The notes: generated from the sequence alone by a model not told the origin. Positions 1 to 5,907 are shown, numbered from the stretch's first letter. The stretch: 8,580 nt of DNA from UBA2450 sp045132035 (GCA_045132035.1 JBGURM010000083.1:1-8580), one strand, 5' to 3'. Made by a program: numbers and translations.

Positions 1-136
1 GATTGAGAGAAGTGTTCACGGTATGGTGCCAAAAGGCCGTTTAGGAAGACAAATTGAAAAGAAATTATTTGTCTACGCTGGACCAGATCACAAGCACGAA
101 GCTCAAAAACCAGAAGTTTTAGAGCTCAAATTCTAA
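1..136 (+). CDS. rplM: 50S ribosomal protein L13, C-terminal end (5' truncated)
   Basis: The last 44 codons of L13, a large-subunit protein needed early in 50S assembly. The reading frame begins at base 2 and ends with TAA at 134-136. The translation holds the family's C-terminal signatures: GMVPKGRLGR (the conserved GMLPKGxLGR element), then KLFVYAGPDHKH (the KLxVYxGxxHxH element) and a closing QKPEVLEL. The upstream part lies outside the window. The stop codon overlaps the ribosome binding site of rpsI, which starts 14 bases later, so the two are almost certainly one rplM-rpsI operon, as in most bacteria. Identification is secure even though only the tail is visible. Confidence 0.97.
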   Translation, partial: IERSVHGMVPKGRLGRQIEKKLFVYAGPDHKHEAQKPEVLELKF

Positions 137-141
137 GGAGG
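135..141 (+). promoter_or_regulatory. Shine-Dalgarno site of rpsI, overlapping the rplM stop
   Basis: AAGGAGG, a full match to the anti-16S sequence, begins inside the TAA stop of rplM and lies 9 bases before the ATG of rpsI. The overlap suggests translational coupling of the two ribosomal protein genes. Confidence 0.85.
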
Positions 142-150
142 ATATGAATC

Positions 151-549
151 ATGGCGAAGAAAGAAAATCTCCAATATTACGGTACTGGTAGAAGAAAATC
201 ATCTATTGCACGTGTTTATGTCACCGAAGGAAAAGGCAACATTATCGTTAATGGTCGCGATGTCAATGAATATATGCCATATGCGACACTCGTTATGGAC
301 CTTAAACAACCATTAACTTTAACCGGTACTGAAAGTAAATATGATGTCAGAGCCGAAGTTAAAGGTGGTGGATTCACAGGTCAAGCCGGTGCTATCAGAT
401 TAGGCATTACACGCGCTTTACTTGAAGCAGGATGCGATCGCAAAACCTTAAAGACCGCTGGTATGATCACCAGAGATTCCCGTAAAAAGGAAAGAAAGAA
501 ATATGGTCTTAAAGCTGCGAGAAAAGCTCCACAATTCTCTAAGCGTTAA
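151..549 (+). CDS. rpsI: 30S ribosomal protein S9
   Basis: S9, a component of the 30S head whose C-terminal tail reaches the P-site tRNA. The 132-residue product is normal length for the family. Visible signatures are YYGTGRRKSSIARV (residues 9-22), the central GGGFTGQAGAIRLGI (72-86), and the basic C-terminus with TRDSRKKERKKYG (107-119) ending in QFSKR, whose last Lys-Arg is the universally conserved P-site contact. The start is fixed by the AAGGAGG site 9 bases upstream. It follows rplM directly, the canonical ribosomal operon order, and is followed by an intrinsic terminator about 45 bases after the stop. No anomalies are seen. Confidence 0.99.
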   Translation: MAKKENLQYYGTGRRKSSIARVYVTEGKGNIIVNGRDVNEYMPYATLVMDLKQPLTLTGTESKYDVRAEVKGGGFTGQAGAIRLGITRALLEAGCDRKTLKTAGMITRDSRKKERKKYGLKAARKAPQFSKR

Positions 550-557
550 TCTTGGCT

Positions 558-574
558 TGATATCTTTGATATCA
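558..574 (+). repeat. Short perfect inverted repeat after rpsI
   Basis: TGATATC-TTT-GATATCA is a 7-bp perfect inverted repeat with a 3-base loop, 8 bases after the rpsI stop. It has no U-tract, so it is not itself a terminator. It may be an mRNA 3'-end stabilising hairpin or chance in AT-rich sequence. Confidence 0.35.
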
Positions 575-594
575 GTATTAAGACAAAACAATTT

Positions 595-628
595 AAGGAA
601 GTTGATGCTAACTTCCTTTTTTGTTTTT
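595..628 (+). terminator. Intrinsic terminator of the rplM-rpsI operon
   Basis: AAGGAAGTT (595-603) pairs perfectly with AACTTCCTT (610-618) across a 6-base loop. The 3' arm runs into TTTTTTGTTTTT. This ends the ribosomal operon before the tRNA promoter. Confidence 0.9.
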
Positions 629-639
629 GAAATTTCTTG

Positions 640-668
640 TTGATATATTTTTCCTATTATTATATATT
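640..668 (+). promoter_or_regulatory. Sigma-A type promoter of the tRNA cluster
   Basis: TTGATA (640-645, five of six matches to TTGACA) and TATATT (663-668, five of six to TATAAT) are separated by exactly 17 bases. Initiation about 7 bases downstream would leave only a short leader before tRNA-Ile at 685. A GC-rich patch, GCGCG, lies just downstream near the expected start; such GC discriminators are typical of stringently controlled stable-RNA promoters, but that control is an inference here. Confidence 0.75.
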
Positions 669-684
669 ATTTAAGCGCGTATTC

Positions 685-761
<77 letters not shown>

Positions 762-775
762 GAATTTGCGTACAT

Positions 776-794
776 AGCCCTTAACATTAGGGCT
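776..794 (+). other. Hairpin in the tRNA-Ile/tRNA-Val spacer
   Basis: AGCCCT (776-781) pairs with AGGGCT (789-794) across a 7-base loop, followed by only TTAATT. The tail is too poor for a convincing terminator. An RNA-processing structure separating the two tRNA precursors is an alternative. Confidence 0.4.
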
Positions 795-819
795 TTAATT
801 AAATAAGGAAACACTATAG

Positions 820-894
820 GGACACTTAGTTCAGCGGGAGAACGCTTCCTTCACACGGAAGAGGTCACAGGTTCGATCCCTGTAGTGTCCACCA
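820..894 (+). tRNA. tRNA-Val (anticodon CAC)
   Basis: A 75-base tRNA. Acceptor GGACACT (820-826) pairs with AGTGTCC (884-890), followed by encoded ACCA. The D stem is GTTC/GAAC. The anticodon stem CTTCC/GGAAG encloses loop TTCACAC, so the anticodon is CAC, reading only GUG. The T arm contains GGTTCGATCCC. A CAC valine tRNA is a specialised isoacceptor; the general UAC species must be encoded elsewhere in the genome. Confidence 0.95.
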
Positions 895-899
895 AAAAT

Positions 900-975
900 G
901 CCGTCTTAGCTCAATTGGCAGAGCAACTGATTTGTAATCAGTAGGTTGTTGGTTCGATTCCGATAGACGGCACCA
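900..975 (+). tRNA. tRNA-Thr (anticodon UGU)
   Basis: A 76-base tRNA starting five bases after the CCA of tRNA-Val. Acceptor GCCGTCT (900-906) pairs with AGACGGC (965-971), followed by ACCA. The anticodon stem ACTGA/TCAGT encloses loop TTTGTAA, giving anticodon TGT, which reads ACN codons beginning with ACA. The T arm contains GGTTCGATTCC. Cotranscribed with tRNA-Val, given the tiny spacer. Confidence 0.96.
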
Positions 976-991
976 AAATTAAAAAATATAT

Positions 992-1017
992 GGGCTGAAC
1001 AATCAGTCCTTTATTTT
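992..1017 (+). terminator. Probable intrinsic terminator between tRNA-Thr and tRNA-Leu
   Basis: GGGCTGA (992-998) pairs with TCAGTCC (1003-1009), with one G-U pair and a 4-base loop, and runs into TTTATTTTT. It has the form of a terminator but lies only about 11 bases before tRNA-Leu. It may therefore be partial, or the tail of the Ile-Val-Thr unit. Confidence 0.65.
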
Positions 1018-1027
1018 TAAGAAATAT

Positions 1028-1112
1028 GCGACTATGGCGGAACTGGCAGACGCGCTAGACTTAGGATCTAGTGAGGCAACTCGTACAGGTTCGATTCCTG
1101 CTAGTCGCACCA
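1028..1112 (+). tRNA. tRNA-Leu (anticodon UAG)
   Basis: An 85-base class II tRNA with the long variable arm expected for leucine. Acceptor GCGACTA (1028-1034) pairs with TAGTCGC (1102-1108), followed by encoded ACCA. The anticodon stem CTAGA/TCTAG encloses loop CTTAGGA, giving anticodon TAG, which reads CUN codons. The variable arm TGAGGCAACTCG follows. The T arm contains GGTTCGATTCC. No separate promoter is evident between the hairpin at 992-1017 and the gene. Confidence 0.96.
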
Positions 1113-1125
1113 CATGAATAAAATG

Positions 1126-1158
1126 AGGATTTTGCATCACAAAGTCCTTTTTGTTTTG
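1126..1158 (+). terminator. Intrinsic terminator of the tRNA cluster
   Basis: AGGATTTTG (1126-1134) pairs with CAAAGTCCT (1140-1148), nine pairs with one G-U and a 5-base loop, followed by TTTTTGTTTT. It lies 13 bases after the CCA end of tRNA-Leu and closes the core region. Confidence 0.9.
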
Positions 1159-1207
1159 TAGACTAGCTATTTTTTTACACTTATAATTGCGCTTTTATCT
1201 ATAATAA

Positions 1208-1430
1208 TTATTGAATGATAAGATAAATGATAAGATAAATGATAAGATAAATGAATTGGATAAAATGATACTAGGTGAAATTAGAAAAAACAAGTACATT
1301 ACTATTCCTGAATTATCTAAAAAATAGGCAAATCTGAACCTACTATTTATAGGCACATAGAAGGTTTGATGAAAAAGATATATTAAAGAGAATGGAATCG
1401 AGAAAAACAGGGTATTGGGAGATTATTTAA
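1208..1430 (+). pseudogene. Decayed C-terminal remnant of an AlbA_2/Schlafen-type ATP-binding protein (winged-helix tail)
   Basis: No intact ORF is present, but consecutive frames give one recognisable protein tail. From 1208 the frame reads LLNDKINDKINDKINEL and then ITIPELSKK, ending in TAG at 1325. Restoring one A in the run of six As at 1319-1324 continues as IGKSEPTIYRHIEGLMKK, a classic helix-turn-helix recognition helix. A second lesion near 1375-1385 shifts the frame again, giving ESRKTGYWEII and TAA at 1428-1430. NDKI repeats, a winged helix and a GYWE(I/V)I ending characterise the C-termini of many COG2865-type (AlbA_2 plus GHKL ATPase) regulators in Bacillota. The N-terminal AlbA and ATPase parts are absent, since only about 50 bases separate the relic from the tRNA terminator. 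It is not a copy of the intact relative at 5937, which has no NDKI repeats. Family assignment is from memory of such tails. Confidence 0.72.
1215..1254 (+). repeat. 12-bp tandem repeat, three full copies plus ATGA
   Basis: ATGATAAGATAA is repeated exactly at 1215, 1227 and 1239 and followed by a partial ATGA. In the pseudogene frame, one base later, it encodes the four-residue period Asn-Asp-Lys-Ile, so it is most simply a coding repeat. Read in the frame of its own ATG, each unit is a start-Ile-Arg-stop minigene, probably by coincidence. Confidence 0.9.
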
Positions 1431-1620
1431 TGATGGGAATGAGAGAAATATGTAGTTATAGCTCTTACTGGAGAGGTTTAGGAATATAAACGGGAATCCT
1501 CGGTTATTCAATTGCCGAGTAAGTTCACACACCAACATGTTATATGAACTAACAAGGGAAGTTCCTCAAGAACTAAAAAAGAAATACGACCTTAAATAGG
1601 TGACATGCTCCCACCGCTTA
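1431..1620 (+). other. Gene-less stretch with possible short coding relics
   Basis: No convincing gene. One frame from about 1462 stays open to TAG at 1597-1599 and ends LTREVPQELKKKYDLK, which looks protein-like (the ATG at 1537 would give 20 residues). No ribosome binding site precedes it and I do not recognise a family. Another frame gives a 19-codon ORF from 1430. The stretch also contains a 5-bp hairpin CTCGG/CCGAG (1499-1519) and nested AGTTC/GAACT pairings (1522-1527 with 1545-1550, and a further pair near 1560-1574). Decayed accessory DNA is the most likely reading; an uncharacterised structured RNA is possible but weakly supported. Confidence 0.35.
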
Positions 1621-1628
1621 ATGAGAAG

Positions 1629-1650
1629 AGACCCAAATATTGGGCTTTTT
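1629..1650 (+). terminator. Probable intrinsic terminator
   Basis: CCCAA (1632-1636), a 3-base loop and TTGGG (1640-1644) are followed by CTTTTTAT. It is short but well formed, lies after the relic ORF ending at 1599, and probably once terminated the decayed genes upstream. Confidence 0.55.
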
Positions 1651-1665
1651 ATATTGCCAAAAACA

Positions 1666-1683
1666 CTTTTTATACATAAAAAG
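1666..1683. repeat. Perfect 8-bp inverted repeat upstream of the AAA_14 gene
   Basis: CTTTTTAT-AC-ATAAAAAG is perfectly symmetric with a 2-base spacer, about 30 bases before the proposed -35 element. It may be a binding site for a dimeric regulator. Low sequence complexity means chance is not excluded. Confidence 0.4.
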
Positions 1684-1694
1684 AGTAGATTATT

Positions 1695-1742
1695 TATTTC
1701 GCAAATTTAAAATTTGATGGAAAATGCGAAATATAATATAAT
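1695..1742 (+). promoter_or_regulatory. Promoter with nested palindromes (candidate operator) for the AAA_14/DUF4143 gene
   Basis: A -35-like TTGATG (1714-1719), a 17-base spacer and a consensus -10 TATAAT (1737-1742; a second TATAAT overlaps at 1732-1737) lie just before the gene. Two inverted repeats overlap them: TATTTCGCA (1695-1703) with TGCGAAATA (1725-1733), a perfect 9-bp pair whose arms flank the -35, and CAAATTT-A-AAATTTG (1702-1716), a perfect 7-bp pair running into the -35. A repressor bound here would block polymerase. The regulator is unknown; autoregulation is only a guess. Confidence 0.6.
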
Positions 1743-1760
1743 GTAGTCAAGGATAATAAT

Positions 1761-2960
1761 ATGAAACTTATTAAAAGACCTTTTTATTTAGAAAGTCTGA
1801 TCAATGTCAAGGATATTCCGGATATCAAAATCATCACTGGAGTGAGGAGAAGTGGTAAATCAAAGCTCCTCGATGCTTTTTACGATTATCTAATAACAGA
1901 CGCAGAAAAAAAGAACATTATTCGCATAAAATTAAATCTCAAGAAAAATGATGCACTATTAAACCCAAATAATTTATACGATTATGTTGATAAAGGGTAT
2001 GTTGAAGGTGTCCCTAATTACTTAATTATTGATGAAGTGCAAGAATGTATAGGATTTGAAAGAGTTATCAATAGTTTATATGAAGAAGAAAGGTTTGATA
2101 TCTATTTATCCGGATCAAATGCTTTTATGTTATCCAGCGACTTAGCTACATTATTCGGTGGTCGTTATTTTGATTTAAAAATGTATCCTTTCTCTTTCAG
2201 AGAATTTAATATTTATCACAGTAATAAAAAGCCAATCGATTCCTTTGATGATTATGTTACTAAAGGTGGTATGTCTGGTTCATATCTTTACAAAAATCAA
2301 ACCGATGCCTATCAATATATCGACGGCATATATAAAAAGACAATTTCAAAAGATATAGTAAAAAGATTTAAAGTTGAAAACGAACCACTTTTGCTTATGG
2401 TCGCTGATTATCTTATGGATAATGTCGGCAATAAAACATCTATAAGAAACATTGCTAACGCATTAACTTCTAATTCATATAAAACTAATGATAAAACTGT
2501 GGGATCATATGTGGATTATCTTTGTAAATCATTCTTATTCTATCCTTTTACACGTTATGACATTAAAGGAAACAAGTATCTAGAATCAGATAAAAAATAT
2601 TATCTTGTAGACTTGTCATTTAGGTTTGCAAATATAGGCACTAAGAATATGGATTATGGAAGATTATATGAAAATTTGGTCGCCATTGAGCTTTTAAGAA
2701 GAGGATACGAAGTTTATGTAGGCGTTCTCTACGAGAAAGAAATTGATTTTGTTGCGATCAAAGATGGATATAAATATTACATTCAAGTAAGTGATGACAT
2801 TTCTAGAGAAGAAACATTCCAAAGAGAAGTTAAACCTTTATTATCCATTAAGGATGCATATCCAAAAATGTTAATCGCACGAACAAAGCATCCTGAAAGC
2901 CAATATGAAGGTATAAGGATAGTGGACATCGGTGAATGGCTAAATAAAGTCACATACTAG
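1761..2960 (+). CDS. AAA_14/DUF4143 family ATPase
   Basis: A 399-residue soluble P-loop ATPase of the AAA_14 plus DUF4143 type, widespread in anaerobes and without an established cellular role. The Walker A motif is GVRRSGKS (residues 27-34). Walker B is YLIIDEVQ (87-94) with Asp91-Glu92. A sensor-like YLSGSNA follows (115-121). GGRY (133-136) and the family hallmark PFSFREF (143-149) complete the ATPase half. The C-terminal DUF4143 half has a restriction-endonuclease-like pattern: a Glu in YENLVAIEL, EIDFVAI around Asp329, then YYIQVS at 340-344. The usual catalytic E-x-K is replaced by Q-x-S, so nuclease activity is doubtful. Length is normal. The start is supported by AAGGA seven bases upstream. 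It is a single-gene unit with its own promoter and converges on adhE. It is probably accessory and horizontally mobile, an inference from the family and the degraded DNA upstream. Confidence 0.92.
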   Translation: MKLIKRPFYLESLINVKDIPDIKIITGVRRSGKSKLLDAFYDYLITDAEKKNIIRIKLNLKKNDALLNPNNLYDYVDKGYVEGVPNYLIIDEVQECIGFERVINSLYEEERFDIYLSGSNAFMLSSDLATLFGGRYFDLKMYPFSFREFNIYHSNKKPIDSFDDYVTKGGMSGSYLYKNQTDAYQYIDGIYKKTISKDIVKRFKVENEPLLLMVADYLMDNVGNKTSIRNIANALTSNSYKTNDKTVGSYVDYLCKSFLFYPFTRYDIKGNKYLESDKKYYLVDLSFRFANIGTKNMDYGRLYENLVAIELLRRGYEVYVGVLYEKEIDFVAIKDGYKYYIQVSDDISREETFQREVKPLLSIKDAYPKMLIARTKHPESQYEGIRIVDIGEWLNKVTY

Positions 2961-3038
2961 CATTACCGCTTTTAGACCAACTTGATGAAATTCATGAAAG
3001 AAAATAAAGATTTCAATTAATTACAATCATTTCATTCA

Positions 3039-3081
3039 AAAACCCGACAATGTCGATTAATCATCGGAGGTGTCGGGTTTT
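3039..3081. terminator. Bidirectional terminator between the AAA_14 ATPase and adhE
   Basis: AAAACCCGACA (3039-3049) pairs perfectly over 11 bases with TGTCGGGTTTT (3071-3081). An inner CGAT/ATCG pair may shorten the loop. Reading plus, the stem ends in a T-run; reading minus, it ends in TTTTTG. It therefore serves both convergent genes, and begins about 10 bases after the adhE stop. Confidence 0.9.
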
Positions 3082-3091
3082 GTTATATTGA

Positions 3092-5689
3092 TTAATTTCC
3101 TTTATATGCAGCCTTTAAGATTTCCATCATATCAGAGACAAGTGGCTCTCTTGGGTTAGCAGGAGTGCATTGATCTTCATACGCTAAATAGGAGAGCTCT
3201 TCAATCTTAGACATGAATTCTTCTTCATTAGGAATGATTGAACATAAGTTCATATCAATGCCAATATCTTTTCCAAGTTTAAGTACTGCATCAGCAAGAA
3301 CGTCTTTCGCGTCTTCTTTCTTATCGCACTTAAAGCCTAAGGTCTGACAAATCTTTTGATATTTCTTGTCACAAGAATATGATTCATATTTTGGCCAGAC
3401 AGATAATTTAGATGGTTGAGTTCCATTATATCTAATGACATGTGGGAGCAATATTCCACATGTTTCTCCATGCACTGTATGGAATTCAGCGCCTACTTTA
3501 TGGGCTAAAGAGTGAACGATACCAAGGAAAGCGTTAGCAAACGCCATACCAGCAATAGTAGCAGCGTTATGCATCTTTTCTCTTGCTTCTAAATCATTTC
3601 TACCATCTTTAACAGCGCGTGGTAAATATTCAAACACTAAAGTGATTGCTTGAAGGGCTAAACCATCTGTATAATCACTTGCCATAACTGAGGTATAGGC
3701 TTCAATCGCGTGAGTGAGAACATCTAATCCTGTTTGAGCGGTTGCTTTAGCAGGAATATTAGTAGTGAACTCTGGATCAATAATCGCGATTGATGGAGTT
3801 AAGGAATAATCCGCGAGAGGATATTTCTTTTTGTTCTCTTTATCAGAGATAACTGCAAATGGAGTGACTTCACTTCCAGTACCAGAAGTAGTAGGGATAC
3901 AAATTAATTTGGTCTTTCTACCAAGTTCTGGATATTTGAACGCTCTTTTACGAATATCCATGAACTTTTGTTTTAAGTCATCAAAGTTGATTTCTGGATG
4001 TTCATAGAAGATCCACATTCCTTTAGCGGCGTCCATTGGGGAACCGCCACCTAAAGCAATAATGGTGTCAGGTTTGAACTGATTCATGAGTTCAACCCCT
4101 CTCATTACGGTTTTAATATCTGGATCTGGTTCAACATCAGAGAATAATTGATATGTAACTGGATTTCTTCTAGCGGCGAGTTCATCAGTGATTTTCTTTA
4201 AGAAACCAAGTTCCACCATGCTTTTATCGGTGACGATGAAAACTTTTCCAACGGTCTTACATGAACGTAAGTATTGGATACAATTTCTTTCAAAATATAT
4301 TTTTTGTGGTACTTTGAACCATTGCATTGTGTTTCTCCTCTTACCGATTTGTTTGTAGTTGATTAAGTTAACTGCGGAAACGTTTCCTCCCACTGAATTA
4401 CCTCCGTATGTGCCACATCCTAACGTTAAGGATGGGAGGAAGGAATTGTAGATATTACCAATTCCTCCGAAGGTTGAAGGAGAATTCCAGATGATTCTTA
4501 TCGCTTTCATCTTATCTCCGAAGCGTTTCACAAGTTCTTGGTCTTGAGCGTGTATTGCAGCGGAATGACCTAATCCTCCAAACTCTAGGAGTTTTTCACT
4601 TAAGTCGAGTCCCTCGTTTTCGTCTTTGACTTTAACGATTCCTAAGACTGAACATAACTTCTCTTTACTTAATGGTTCTTTTTCACCAATTTCTTCTAAT
4701 GTCACAGCGATGACTTTAGTGTTACTTGGAACTTCAAAGCCAGCGTTTTTCGCGATTTTAACAGCGTCCATTCCAGCGACATCAGCGTTTAATGACGCAC
4801 TTGCAACATCTTTAGCCCCTCTATGGGTTTTAAACATGTAATCACTTAATTTTTCTTGTTCTTCTTTAGAGGCAAAATAGACAGTGTATTCTTTTAATTT
4901 CTTAATCACATCTTTATATATATCTTGATGAATGAAGAGAACTGATTCAGAAGCACAGATCATTCCATTATCAAATGATTTAGAAAGATATATATCATTA
5001 ACCGCTCGATCGATATTGGCATCTTTATGAATATAGACCGGAACATTACCAGGACCAACACCTAAGGCTGGTTTTCCTGATGTATATGCGGCTTTTACCA
5101 TTCCTGGACCACCAGTCGCTAAAATAGTAGCGACATCTGGGTGATTCATTAGTTCTCTAGTCGCATCAATTGATGGCTCTTCAATCCATTGAATGCAGTT
5201 TTCTGGAGCTCCTGCTTTAATAGCAGCGTCTCTCATTACTATTGCCGCTTCTTTAGAACATCTTTGGGCTTTTGGATGGAAACCGAAGATGATTGGGTTT
5301 CTTGTTTTAATTGCAATTAAGCTTTTAAATATAACAGTGGAAGTTGGATTAGTTACTGGAGTAACTCCACATATCACTCCAACAGGTTCTGCGATAGTGG
5401 TGATACCACTTACTGTATTTTCATCAATAACACCTGCGGTTTTAAGATGTCTCATATTATTAACAACATATTCGCAAGCGAATAAGTTTTTTGTTGCTTT
5501 ATCTTCAAAGACTCCTCTTCCTGTTTCTTCTATTGCTAGTTTAGCAAGTGTTCCATGATGGTCTAATCCGGCGACTGACATTTTAGCGACAATGTAGTCA
5601 ACTTTTTCTTGATCGAATGTTGAAAGGATTTCTAAGGCTTTTAATCCTTTCTTGACCATCGTGTCTATGACTGTTTTTACATCACTCAT
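3092..5689 (-). CDS. adhE: Bifunctional acetaldehyde-CoA/alcohol dehydrogenase
   Basis: AdhE reduces acetyl-CoA to acetaldehyde and then to ethanol with two NADH, the main NAD+-regenerating step in many fermenting bacteria; it assembles into helical spirosomes in the cytoplasm. The chosen ATG (codon at 5689-5687) gives 865 residues (E. coli has 891). The aldehyde dehydrogenase half, about 1-440, has the nucleotide loop GVGPGN near 210-215 and the catalytic cysteine in DNGMICASE at residue 245, matching E. coli Cys246. After a linker comes the iron-dependent alcohol dehydrogenase half, with GGGSPMD at 547-553 and the expected metal ligands: Asp656 and His660 in GLDVLTHA, His730 in SLAHK, His740 in HTVHGE. 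An in-frame TTG nine codons upstream lacks a ribosome binding site, whereas the ATG has AAGGGG about 11 bases before it. No frameshift or lost catalytic residue is seen. I found no clear Rex or cre site upstream. Single-gene unit, divergent from the AlbA_2 gene. Confidence 0.98.
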   Translation of the reverse strand: MSDVKTVIDTMVKKGLKALEILSTFDQEKVDYIVAKMSVAGLDHHGTLAKLAIEETGRGVFEDKATKNLFACEYVVNNMRHLKTAGVIDENTVSGITTIAEPVGVICGVTPVTNPTSTVIFKSLIAIKTRNPIIFGFHPKAQRCSKEAAIVMRDAAIKAGAPENCIQWIEEPSIDATRELMNHPDVATILATGGPGMVKAAYTSGKPALGVGPGNVPVYIHKDANIDRAVNDIYLSKSFDNGMICASESVLFIHQDIYKDVIKKLKEYTVYFASKEEQEKLSDYMFKTHRGAKDVASASLNADVAGMDAVKIAKNAGFEVPSNTKVIAVTLEEIGEKEPLSKEKLCSVLGIVKVKDENEGLDLSEKLLEFGGLGHSAAIHAQDQELVKRFGDKMKAIRIIWNSPSTFGGIGNIYNSFLPSLTLGCGTYGGNSVGGNVSAVNLINYKQIGKRRNTMQWFKVPQKIYFERNCIQYLRSCKTVGKVFIVTDKSMVELGFLKKITDELAARRNPVTYQLFSDVEPDPDIKTVMRGVELMNQFKPDTIIALGGGSPMDAAKGMWIFYEHPEINFDDLKQKFMDIRKRAFKYPELGRKTKLICIPTTSGTGSEVTPFAVISDKENKKKYPLADYSLTPSIAIIDPEFTTNIPAKATAQTGLDVLTHAIEAYTSVMASDYTDGLALQAITLVFEYLPRAVKDGRNDLEAREKMHNAATIAGMAFANAFLGIVHSLAHKVGAEFHTVHGETCGILLPHVIRYNGTQPSKLSVWPKYESYSCDKKYQKICQTLGFKCDKKEDAKDVLADAVLKLGKDIGIDMNLCSIIPNEEEFMSKIEELSYLAYEDQCTPANPREPLVSDMMEILKAAYKGN

Positions 5690-5840
5690 ATATATATTTA
5701 CCCCTTTTTTAACCAAGAATTATTGTATTACGTGATTAGACAAAATATCTATCATTTTAATAAACATTTAATACGCGTATATGAATTATATGATTAGAAG
5801 TATGTTTTTATATTACTTCTTTATATTGATGTTTTTTGTT
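5690..5840. other. adhE upstream region, AT-rich, with small palindromes
   Basis: Carries the adhE leader and presumably its promoter. On the minus strand TACAAT is a possible -10, but I see no well-spaced -35. ATACGCGTAT (5771-5780) is a perfect 10-bp palindrome. AGAAGTA (5796-5802) pairs with TACTTCT (5814-5820) across 11 bases. Either could be a regulator site for adhE or for the divergent gene; neither matches a motif I know. Confidence 0.35.
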
Positions 5841-5899
5841 ATTTGTCATATTGCGTAGTTGACAAATACGACAAATCAGTTGACAAATAGTTGACAAAT
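5841..5899. repeat. GACAAAT repeat array, candidate operator of the AlbA_2 gene
   Basis: Four direct copies of GACAAAT have their G at 5861, 5870, 5882 and 5893. Three of them (5859, 5880, 5891) share the longer form TTGACAAAT. An inverted copy, ATTTGTCA, lies at 5841-5848 and forms a perfect 8-bp inverted repeat with TGACAAAT at 5860-5867. Spacings of 9, 12 and 11 bases are close to one helical turn, so bound proteins would stack on one face. The array covers the promoter -35 region and ends about 38 bases before the start codon. Confidence 0.75.
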
Positions 5900-5907
5900 G
5901 AAATAAT
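5880..5907 (+). promoter_or_regulatory. Promoter of the AlbA_2/GHKL gene inside the repeat array
   Basis: TTGACA at 5880-5885 is a perfect -35 and is also the start of one array repeat. AATAAT at 5902-5907, five of six matches, is the -10 at a 16-base spacing. Start-site distance and ribosome binding site are compatible. Other TTGACA copies at 5859 and 5891 could serve as alternatives but lack a good -10. Confidence 0.65.

Noticed and set aside
1028..1160. tRNA-Leu 3' end as an attachment site of an integrated element
   Set aside because: I found no second copy of the tRNA 3' end, no integrase and no element boundary in the window, so only the general possibility remains.
1215..1254. Possible CRISPR or iteron origin in the 12-bp tandem repeat
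   Set aside because: There are no spacers between units, and the repeat is explained as a coding NDKI tract of the pseudogene.
1431..1620. Riboswitch or T-box leader upstream of the AAA_14 gene
   Set aside because: The hairpins are short, no conserved T-box or riboswitch core is visible, and a terminator plus a separate promoter lie between this stretch and the gene.
4626..4841. Open frame of 71 codons on the plus strand inside adhE
   Set aside because: It is antisense to the strongly conserved aldehyde dehydrogenase half of adhE, has no ribosome binding site and no recognisable motif.
5193..5558. Open frame of 121 codons on the plus strand inside adhE, with a hydrophobic look
   Set aside because: It is a shadow of adhE codons on the opposite strand. 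The hydrophobicity comes from complementing conserved Ala/Gly/Asn-rich segments, not from a membrane protein.
5690..5716. TTG start nine codons upstream for adhE
   Set aside because: No ribosome binding site precedes it. The ATG at 5689 has AAGGGG upstream, and its use puts the catalytic Cys at 245, in register with E. coli Cys246.
5717..5840. Rex (redox) or CcpA (cre) operator upstream of adhE
   Set aside because: Known consensus motifs were looked for by eye; no adequate match was found.
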